Source of the DNA: a virus
IMG/VR virus record: IMGVR_UViG_3300024351_000034
Coordinates: 1-53,582 of that record
Reading direction: 5' to 3' (one strand)
DNA: 53,582 bases
The notes under the pieces: generated by a model
What the model was told of the DNA's origin: nothing
What the model saw: the letters and a program-made list of their open reading frames with translations, nothing else
Databases searched by the model: none
Program-made: the position numbers and the translations under genes
Shown here: piece by piece, positions 7,381 to 19,300 of the stretch
Layout: each line of letters starts with the position of its first letter
How positions within the stretch are numbered: the first letter of the stretch is position 1

Positions 7381-10300
7381 TACTGACCAACTTCCTCAAT
7401 AATTTTCTGAACATCTTCATTATTCAGTGGTTCAAAATTCTTTTTGTATCGACGTTTTTGTCGCGCACGTAATCGTTCAGTCCTATCCGTACTCTCAAAT
7501 ATAATAGGTGACGTAGGCATTCCCGGATATTTAATATCCTGCAAAGTAACATCCCCACTATCTGGAATACCTTCCCATAATCCAGCTAATCCATGCTTAT
7601 TAATCATGTCAATAGCATTGGGGTAATCGTATTGATACTCCATCATTTCTTTCAACGCTGCACCACCAGACGTTTTAAGTATCTTGAGTCCAGCTACATC
7701 ATCTACAAATGGACTTTGATAAGCATTTTCAATACCAATCAATCTTCCAAACATATTCATTCGTAAATTTGTAACCTTTGGATCATATTCCAAATTCAAT
7801 TCTGGGGAGCGATAAATCAATTGCTCTAGTTCACGTAGGAAGTTCTGTATAGGAATAATTTCATGATCTATCGCCATTCGACTTGCACCATTTGGGTATT
7901 GTGCCAACACTTTGCGCAACAATAGTTCGTAAGGATGTCCTCGCATTGATGACAAAATTTGATCTTTATTTGCGCGTAAATATTCTAATCCCGGATGCTT
8001 TTGGAATGATGGCTTACCATCAAATTCCTGCCCAGTAATCATACTCCTCATAGTGCCATACATTGGGTTTAATCGATCAATAAAATAAAGTTTAGTCATT
8101 TCCTTAGCAATAGCTGCTGGAGGTGCCATGCCATCATTAATGTTTTGCTCAATATTTAACGCTGGAGTTACTAAAAACTTCTGCCATCCCATAATTGCTG
8201 GAGGATAGTTAATCTGTACATCACCAATAGTACGTACGCGTCCAGCAGCCCTTAAATTATTTTTATCAATGATTGGCTTCGGTTTAACAGTCCACATCAT
8301 TGCATCGCCTTCGTCTTGTACTCCAGCAATGTGTGTCCAAATAGTGTCGCTTACTTGTTGCCCAGCTTTTTTAGCAATAGCAGACTTGCTTACTTGAGCA
8401 ATAACCTCATTATTAATCCAGTGTAATGTAGCCAAACCAATCAATGCTGTAGAAACACGTCGTAAATATTCAGCACCCGGAGTAAATACACGGGTACCTG
8501 CTTTTGGAGTATTAAACTGCAAAGCGTCAAAGAAACGAGCTTGTGGACCAACGTCTACAACGTTGTAACCAATACCTCCATCAAATTTCTTCAATATAGG
8601 TCGCATTGCATTATTAAGCATCATTCCACTAGCTAACTGCAATGCAGCTGGAACAAGAGTAATATTCCCAACCGCCTTAAACCAGTTTGGAGCAGTGTAC
8701 AACTGTGAAGCTGTGTAATACTTTTCTTGCAACTTAGGGTTTAATCCGGGATCTGTACCAGCAGGTACACCTGTAAGAGTGTTTAAAACACGGGCGTAAT
8801 TCTTTTTGTACTGCGTAGCCACGTATTCCATTTGCCCTCTACTTGCATTATCCCCTAATGCAAATGCTGGCAAATTGTTATCAATATATGCAGCATATTC
8901 AAGCATCATCTTGATACGCAAAATATCTGTACTCATAACACCAGCGCGTTCAGTAGCTCCAACTAATGGGTATCGTTGAGCAATAACGCCCTTTCCAATA
9001 AATTCACTTTGTGAAAGTTGAATAGGAATATCCTCCATAGCCATTGCTGGATTTAAAGCATTCATTGCCGATGCTGCTTCATACCACTCACCATATTGTG
9101 TTGATAATCCAAGTTCATTTAAATCAGCAATTGTATATGCACGTTCAGGCATGTTAACTCCTGAGATTACAGGTTTAACATATTTTCCACCTACAGTTCG
9201 CTGATGAATAAACGGTATACCTGCACCAATCCTACTTCCCGGAGTGCCGTATTTGTCGAATAATCCCTTAATGACTCCGTGATATGCCTTGTCTCCATAC
9301 GCAGTATCTTTTGAGTGGCCAAGGAAAAAGCTTGCCATTTTTTGCAATGGCGTAGTACCAAGCATTTTTTGAGCACCCGGCTTAGTAAAGTTTGGAGCAA
9401 GTCCCGCAAGCCCATAAAATTGCATCGCTGTATTTTTGGGATCCATAAATGTGACCATAAAGTTCTGAAGGAATGGTCGCGCAAAGTCTAAGCTTAATCT
9501 CTGAACAATGTTTGTAGCGTTAAGTTCAGTCCATGCACCATTTAAGAATTTATTTAAACGAGTCCGTCCCGGTATGACTCTGTATTGCAATGCACGTAAT
9601 TGACCCGGACTTAAACCAAACGATGGAGTAGTTGATCCAGAACTAAACAATGTATTCCCGACACTTTCAAAATCAGCTGATGGAATAGACATGTAAACAT
9701 CTTTTCCATCTACAGATATGCCAATTTGATTATTGTCAGGGTCATTCTTTAGAATTAAACGTTCTGGCTCACGCACTACAAACATTTTGTCAACAATATC
9801 TGTATAGCGCTGTTGCCTCCATTGATTAAATGCTTCTGGATCAGAATGTACATCCGGATCATATGGCTCAAGTCCATCTACTAAATTCATTTCTTCTTGC
9901 GTAAACGGATCGATGGCATCTTCAAAAATATCACCACTACTCAACCATGTACCCTTGCGAGCATTATTTACGATAGCCGATTGAGTAATGTCAATCTCAG
10001 CACCAGAATCTGGCTGCAATATCTTAGACACACGATAATCGGCGCCCATTTTTGTTCGCCACTCTTTAGGTATGATTGTTGGGTCGTTTTGCTCAGCTTC
10101 TGCTACCAACATTTTTGCTACAAAAATGTCATGTGGAACAATAGAGTTTTGAGCTAAATTGTCAAGGCGTTCATATGTTTCAGCAGAAGCGTCTGGCATG
10201 TATGCCTGTGCAGCAAGACGTATCAAATCTGATGCACTTTGTTGACGATACTCTTGAACACTTTGTAGTTGTGTAATAGTGCCGTTGTCGTCAGTAATAG

Positions 10301-13300
10301 ACCTGTAACTACGGAATGGGTTAGATAAAAGTTGAACAGTATATGGTACTGATGGGTCAACCTCAGCTTTTGGGTCAACAATCTTCATTCGCAACGGACT
10401 AGTTATTCGATATAAGTAGATTCCTCGCTCAAGAGAAGGATCATGAAATGGAACATTACGCATAATGACCACTGATCCATCACGTAAAAAATTTGTTTTT
10501 TCTACAGGAGATAACGTATTGATATCAAACAATCCCTCCGGAACACTTCCGTTGACGGCTGCTTGATACTTCATTCGATATCCGGGTGTAGTTATTGGAT
10601 ATCTATTACCAAGCACATCTCCTTTAAGTAATGTCAGTGGATTACTTGGGTCAACAACTACGGGGCGAGATTGATTTAAAGCAAAATCAACGTTGTACAA
10701 TCCGCCTGACCCATCTCTCATCAATAACTGTTTCTGCGTTTTAAACGAGTTAGGAACTAGCGTATACTTTTGACTCTTCCAATTGTAACGAGCAGATGAC
10801 ATTTCACGTTCTTGCAAATCAAGAATATGTGCAGTTGCATACAGCAATTGGCTTGCTTTCTCATTGACTGCTGGATTAGGGTCTGCTAGTTGTTTAAGAA
10901 AATTAGAATAACCAGCAACGTTATTGCGACCAAATACCACATCACGGACACGAGATAAGGCATATGCAGCACCAGTTGAACGATAGTAATTGTCTGCAAA
11001 TCGCAATTCTCTACCATTCATAACTGTATCCATTATGTCAATCATCTGTAATGGATAACCCTGTGTAAAGAAATCACCGACATTGTTTCCGCGTATAGGC
11101 ATTTCCATAGCTGACAATGCATCTATAGCAGTCGGTTGACCGTTGTAATCTTGCACGGATGTTGTAGCAAGTTTTAATTCGTCAGGTAAACCTTCATTGA
11201 ATGCTGCAACAAGATTTGCTATTCGGTCATGCATTGTCATGTTGCGATCTGCTCGCGTAGTACGACCAGTAAAAGGCTTTGCAAAAGCATAGTACATGTC
11301 ATAAGCAAACTGCTCTAACATATCCTGCCGAACAGTTGGATCATCTGTTTTGTGATCTAACGCATTATTTAATTGATCAAAAAACTGAACCAATCCCTTA
11401 TACTCTGGTGCATCAACATTTAAAAGGAACTCGTTGGAAGACTCGTCATATGCAAATCGTGAGTCATACATCATTTGATCCCGGCCAATAGACATACGGA
11501 ACAATCCATTATTGTAAATAAAATCACCTACTGGATTAATGGCATTATCATTCAGTCTATTTAAAAAGTCGGTTCCTTCAAGCGTAATACCGCCTTCGTC
11601 ATTAATTAATCCCTGCGTCATCATGTGGTCGAGAATGTCTGCCTCTACAGATGCACGTCCAACCTTCATCATTCCACGCATATCTACGCCAGCTGCTCGC
11701 ACATGCTTAAACTGATCAGCAAAATATGCGCCAATACGATCAGCAGCAGTTTCAGTTGAAGGACGATTACCTTGAAAATCTACTGATGTTCCAGTTAAAA
11801 TTTTCTTTTCCAAAGCAATTTGATCAGAATAATCTGTTAAGCCAACTAGTGTTTTTTGCACTTGCGACACACGTCGATTAATGTCGTACAACACTGCAGA
11901 GAACTTACTGTTGTACTCTCCTGAGTATCCGTGTAAACGTGGCTGCACTGTTCCATCTAGGTCTGCTAACGCTTCACTGCTAACTAACATACGTACAGTA
12001 GTGTTCCTAGATAAACCTTTCTTCCCAGTGCCAACACGCAATGTCACAGGCATTTCAACTACGTAATACGAATTCTTAAGTGGAACTGACTCGTATTCTC
12101 TGGTAATGCCTTTAGAAGAAGCCTTTACAAAACGACCTTCACTTACGTCTGTGTCGCGCAGATGTAAGTGATTTGGGAAGAATCCATCTTTATCAACACC
12201 ACCATCCTGCGAAACACTCACGTAAGTAATAGGTTCACCCATTGCATTGTCAACAAACGCGGTGCTGAATTTACCCTGATTAAATCTAGAGTCCATTGCA
12301 ACAATCTGATCAACAACACGTCCCTGCAAACGGAATCCATATCGTTGTTGCATAGAGTCATCTTCACCAAACAATCGCAACTTTCGATTAGATCCATGAA
12401 TTGGAGTAAACCAAAAATCGCGTGGATTGTATGTTCCATTGCGAACGTTATCTACAAACATTTGTGTTAACGTTTCATCTTTAAATGGAGAGTTAATCTT
12501 GCGACCATTGATTACGTGTTCGTAACCATATGTTTGACCAACGCCAGTACCAAATCCAGAATCCACCCAAATACGCACCATGTCTTTTGGAGAATACATG
12601 TGTACATATGCTCGACCCTCTAACCGACCTTTAGTTGGTATGTTTAGGCTGATGTAATCACCTTGCCGTAATTGAGGATATGAAACTGTTCGGCGCCCAG
12701 TGTTATATTTAGCAAATGGAATTGGAGATGTCCACTGCTGTTGAAATTTTCCATCTGCTGTTCTTAAGATGTCAGCAGGACTTGTACGGGCTAAACCCTT
12801 CCAAGCTGCACGTAACGGACCACCAACCTCTTGGAATATAGATGCGGCATCACGATCAATTGACATTGCAGCATTGTTTGCTATTGGTGCTTCAAAGTTA
12901 GAGATTGTTGTTAAGAAACCACTGACAAATGTTTCGTGTGCAAATGGATGCCAATCTTCTTTTAAAGATATTCCATCTACGTCAGCAAGATCAGCCCAAG
13001 CAGCTCGCAAGTCCAATGAACCAAATTTTCTTCTGTATTCACGTGCAGCTTCTAACTGAGTCATAACTGGATATAACGGATGAGTTTCATTGATGCGACT
13101 TAAAAAGTCAGCACCCATTGGTAACAATGATTCTAAAAGCCTCATCTGATTTCCATCAGAAACGCCATGGAATAAAACATGTCCAACTTCATGTGCAAGA
13201 GTTGCAGCATTTCTATCAGCACTCATATCACTAGCAATCATCATCAACTTATGTGTTGCTTTTGCTGCCTTATTCTGTAGGCTTAACGTAGCACCATAAA

Positions 13301-16300
13301 CTTGTTGTTTTGATTTTTCAGTACCAATGTGGTCACGCATACCAACGTTAGTTAGACTCATGATCTTCTTGGTAGTAAACAACACTCGACCGCTATTTAA
13401 ATAATAATCCTGTCTGCCACGAGCAATCATATATGCGCGGAAGGCATTGACCTGTTCTGGTGTTAAAGCCTTTGTTGTTGACATAAATTGAGCAAATGAC
13501 AATGCTGAATTTTGAATAAATGCTTGGACGATTTGCTCTCGTGTTCCAACCGCTCGTAATCCGTTAATAATTTCAGCGCGGTGTTGTGGTTGCTGGCTCC
13601 CAAGCAACATACTCAATTTGTCGTTTGCATGGCCAAACGCAAAATTGTCGTAGAGTTTTGCTAAACCAGTAGCTAACTGATTGACCATGTTTAAATCACC
13701 AGCCAACTTTTTTGCTGGTTGCAATGCAGCATCCGACATTATCTGACGATAAATGCCTTTAATTCTGTTGATGTCATCTGCTTGCTGTTGATTCGTGTAT
13801 TCAGATGTATCTATTTGGTTGTACATGTCATACAACAATTTAGCAGTGGCTGGTTTGATTGCTCTCAATTGACCTTCTGCAGGTTCAGAAAAAATACTAT
13901 GTCTACCAGATGCGTTTGTTGTAAATATAACAGCTTCATTGCCAGCTTCCGACAATGCCTTTAATGTTGTAGCAATCTGGTGCGGAACATCGTTATATCC
14001 AGCTCTAAATGAAGCATATGTTCCAGTTTTGTCTATACGTGACCACTGTGTTACAAAATCATCCGGTTTAGTTATGGACAATAACTCTTTTTGAAAATCT
14101 GTTTTACCAGTAAGTTCATCTTGAATTATCATGCGTACACTAACAGCTAATTCCTTTGCAGTAAACTTTGCATCATGACGAGCAAGTCCACCAAACAATT
14201 CGCTTATTCGCCTGTTAATTTTTTTGACTACGGATTCGTCTGCAGATGTAGGTATAACCTTAAGCCCACCTTCTGTAGGTATTCCATCTCTAACAGCTCG
14301 ATTTAAAGTCCTTACTGTCTCAGCACTCCATTTATTTTGTGCTGCATCCATAACACCAGAAGCTGTTAACGATACGTCACCAAGGTTTTTATTACGAACG
14401 GGTGACACAACTGTTAACGGGTTAATAGCCTGTACCTGCTTGTCACCAAACAGTTTTACTTGTTCTGACGGAACATCAGACGACGCTAACTCTAATTCAC
14501 TAGTCAATACTTTTGACAGTACTTCACGCATACCAGCATAGTTGCGAGCATGCATTGCCAGTAAATTAGCTCTCTCTGCTGCATTCTGATCGTGAACAAC
14601 CAATCCATCAAATCCAGTGTCACTACTAATTGCGTATGTAACAACTGATGGATTGTCATCCAGAAATTCAGGAAGCATTGGGTCAATTGCACTGCTAACA
14701 AACATAGCATCCGCAACACTAGTGTCAGGATTAATTTTTACAACGTCAGGGTTATCACGATCGATAGCCATGCCAATTTTTTCAATGTCTTGCACATTGC
14801 GTCTTTGCCCAAAGATATTGATTGAGACTTCACCATTAGCAACATCAATAGATACTTCTTGCGATTTAATTGCATCCGATAAAAATGTTAATTGCTCCTT
14901 AGCCATACGAGTTACTTGCCGTAACATGCGAACAGAGTTTTCTCCAAATGCAATTGATCTGGCAGTACCCATCTCACGTAACGGATCACTAATAAGTGAG
15001 TCATACATGTTTTGCATAATGTTTAACTGTATGGCTAAAACGTCTTGTGGCGCGTCTGCAAACTTTTCAAGTAACGGCTGCGGAACTTTAATAACAGCGT
15101 TATTAAAGTTGTTCAACGCCGTCATAAACTTATCTTGTATGCTGGATTCTTTTTGTTGGTTTTCAACCTTAGCTGAAAAAGTATTTATTGCCTTTTGTAA
15201 GATAGCAATCTGTTCTCGTTTTTCAGCTATTGGAATATTTACGTCAGCATTAATAGCGCGTATTTGATTCTGAAGAATTGTAATTTGGCCTTTATCAACT
15301 TCTTCGCTTAAATTCTGCGTTTCTGCAGCCGACCCTTCTTCACCCTGTGATACTAATTTGCCACCAGCAACATCACTGTCACCAAGAGCGGTAATAGATT
15401 TGTAAGACAGTCCAACTTGAGTATAGTAATTTTGTAACGTTTCGTATGCGTTCTCTAACTGACCTAATGCTGTTTCAAAGTTTTCATCGAGATGCACATC
15501 TCCATCCATGTAAAGCAGACTTAGTTGTTTAGAATTGCTTAAGATGTTGTCCAGATGCCTAAATGCTGCAAGGAACGTATTGCGACGTGGCTCTACCTCT
15601 GCGTCTCTTGCTTTGCCAATTGCCTGTTCATCTCCAGATTCTTCAGCTAACGCCAAAGCTTCTTTAGCAGCATCCCACCCATATAAATGTGCATACTTAT
15701 CAAGTAAAGTTTTTACGTCTGAGATTTTAAACGTACTGAGTGCATTAACAACCTGCGTAAAGTTCTTGATATTGGTTAAACGCTGTACGTTTAATTTACG
15801 TAATCCAGCAATGTCATTTTCTTCTAATGCAAGTTGTGCTTTTTCTGTTTCAGTTAAATCCTCATCGCCTGTACGCCTGCCATTAACTTTATCTGCAGAT
15901 ACAAATTCGTCAACAACTGCATGATCCATAATTTCATCAGCAGCTTTATTTACAGCTTGCATCGACTCAACAGCAGTTATATTAGTAACTGAGTTACCAT
16001 TTCGTAAAACGGTATCAACACCATTGCCAGTGTCACTTCCGTTATAAGTCGCTACGCGTTCAGCGATAGCAGGATTTTCTTCTACCTGCGCCAATAACTC
16101 AAACATAGCATTTACAATGGATTCTTTTTCCATTGCTGGTATTTCAGACCTGTCAATAACCTCGCCAATCTCACGTCCATATTTAGCCAATACAGCTAAA
16201 AAAGAAAGTTGATTTGTCTGGTCGGCTTTTCCTTCTTCAGTAAATCCTAAAAATTGACTGTTATTAACTGACTCACCAATAGCGTCAATAATAACTTTAG

Positions 16301-19300
16301 GTATCACTGAGTTTGCAATGTACATTCCAGATTCTTTCTGGAAAGCCTTAAATGCATCTAAATCTTTAGTTAATAAATTACGCTTATACGCTTGATCTCT
16401 GTCGCCAGCAGCGTAGTACAAGAAATCTAAACCAACATTGCGTAAGGCTTTTTCGGTTTGACCTATAGTTTCTGCTGTCTCGGCGCCTACGAGATTACGG
16501 ACTTGAGTCAATGCTTGATTGTAATAGTTTTCACCACGCCAGAAATCAACCAACATTAAAGGCAGTCCAACTTCTGTTAATGCTTTACGTGATGCAGTAA
16601 CGTCTGCTATTGAAGCAATAGCTCTGCCTAAACGAACCTGTGCGTCCAAATTTAATCCACTTAGACGTTTCATGTGCCACATTGTGTCAATGTGTGCTAC
16701 AGCCTGTGGTGCAATACCGCGCATGTATAAGGATTCAGCCTTTGCATCACGTTCGGTAGTACTATTACGTTCCGGTGTAATTCCAAGTGACTTAATAGCT
16801 TTTCGATATGCTTCTGCTGGACCAATTTTATTATTTGACCTCAACATAATTTGATTCATGCGACGAGATATAGCACGTGTTGTCGCTGCTTCCTGTATCG
16901 ATCTAGCAGAAAATAAACCAGCCTTTGGCAGAGTGTTGTTTAAATCATCAATTGTATAAAGAGTGTCTATAAATCGTGCATCACCATAAAGATTAGCAAC
17001 TTGATTAAGATAGTGAATGTTTGGTGTGCCTTCCGACATTGCGTCATCATAAACTGACACTAACGCATCAATGACTGCTTCTGTATTTTGATTAGTTGCT
17101 GCCCAAATAATTAATCCACTTTTTACAGCCTGTGGCATTGAACGTGCGTCACGTACGTAAGTTTTAATGATGTCAGGCAACTGCTCAGCAGATGCTTGTT
17201 TAATTTCTTTTTGAACTGAAACTGCATTTTTTGTTGCAACAAAAATAGCAAGTTCTTCTTCATCAGTAAATGATCGCTTGTATGGCCTGAGTGTAGGAGC
17301 GTCTTCCGATGGAACAAAATCGCTCAATCGTTTATTCATTTCAGCGCGATCGTGATGTGTGTCAACAACAACCTGATCAATTGGCGCCGTGTATCCTAAA
17401 CCCTCTGGATCTGACAGCAACTTCACAGTTACTAATCTTCCATCAGTTTTAATGACTACGCCTTTTTGCCCATCGTCTCCAATTTTCATTGGATCAAAAT
17501 GACCAATGACAACATCACCCGCCATTAACTCAGCATCTTGAGTCACCTCACCGTTGTCATTTAAACGGTATGCCTTACTGTTTGGGGGTGTATCCAATGC
17601 AAGTGATTCTGCTATGGCATTGCGTAACGCCATAGCTTTGTCGGCATCGGGTAAGTCGGAATCTAAAATTGTATTAGCTAATTCAATTTGCTCTGGGCTT
17701 AACATAATTCGTGTTGGTACACCAATGTTATGCACGTCGAGATCAATGTAACCTTCACTTGCTTCAACGCTACGTTTTGCTTGTGCTAATGTACGTGCGT
17801 TTAATGCTTCTGGACTACTATCAATTTGCCGTGATGTTAATGGAGCCTTTGTTCTAACTCCTTGATTACGAACTGGTTGCACATATATGCTTCCATCTTG
17901 CAGTTGAAATACGCCGATAGGATCCATTACACCAAACGTGGAAATCAATCGACCATTGACGTCACGCGTAGATCCATCTTTACTTGTGTATGCAACCTTA
18001 TCTGGAAAATCTACTGACTCATAAAAATCAGGAACGTCACCTAATTCCGTTTTAGTTGAGTTCATTGCTTCAAGATGACTACCAATAACAGCAGCAAGTT
18101 TAGGTGCTAATACTCCTATTTCACGCGCAACTTGCGTACTAGGTAAGACTTCTTCTGTGACATTTCCATCTACGGAATTGTAATTTTTGACAATAACTCC
18201 ACCATCTGGCCTAAACCCACCAATGGTTCTAGTAGACTCACCATCTTCGGATGTCCATCTATTTGTACCAAGAGGGTTCATAACATCCGGATTAGCCGCA
18301 ACAACACGCGCTAATGCTTCAGATGTGTGCAATCTATTTTTTGCCATATTGGCAGATGAGCTAATGTCTATAAGATCGCTTATATCTTGGTCACCTTTGA
18401 CTATTTCGGCTGACCTAAATGTGTGACCATAACCAGTCTTATGCGAGTTATACGCAATGTATTGTGGACTGCCATCTTCACCATCTTCAATGCGAACAGC
18501 GTAAAACTTGTTACCAGTTGATTCAAGTGGTTCTTCGGCAACAGTTTCTGGTTTTGCGTTTGTGTCGGACGGCGCCTGTGATTGCTCCACTTGTTTTTGC
18601 AATTCACCAGCAATGTGTTTTTGAAGTTCCGCTATTTGTGTTTTTCTGGCTGCTGGATTAGTTGCGTATAAGTTTGGATTCACACCATGTTTTAATAATG
18701 GGCTATCATCCGGTAGCGGATTTTTATCACCCTTCTTACGCATTGACCCAATAAGTTTATTTACTTCAGCTTGCGATACTTCACCAGATTCATGATCAAT
18801 ACCTTTGCCTTCAGCAAGACGTATAAACATGCCTTCAATTGCATGTTGTGGCAACATACGACCCTTGGTCATTTCCTCCATAGCTGGAGTTTTCACCATG
18901 TCGTAAATTGCAGACGCAACGCGTTTTACATCATCTGGATGTGCTTCTTTATTTCCAGTAACATCGGCAAATCGTTTATTAATGTAAGTTGATCGCCAAT
19001 CTCCACCGTCAACGTAATCACGAGCCATGTAATAGGCTTGAGCATTTACATCAACGCCACTCATCAAAGGCTTGCCACGCAACGTTGGCTGAATGACTGG
19101 AGCAAATTTGGCATGTGGTCTAGTTGCACCAAATGTCATTAACGTAGCCTTGGCTAAGTCAATCATTGTGGGTGCTTGATGAAGTAAGTTTCCTTCTTTA
19201 TCTGTAGTTTTATCCGTTGCAGCACGATATGTTTGCGCAGCTGGTTGAAGAATATTATTCATTGCAAACATTGCGTCAGGGCCAACTGCACCTATTAATT

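Noticed and set aside
14617-15267. Plus-strand 216-codon open frame inside the giant gene
   Set aside because: Antisense shadow of the giant frame; no ribosome binding site, odd composition, no domain.
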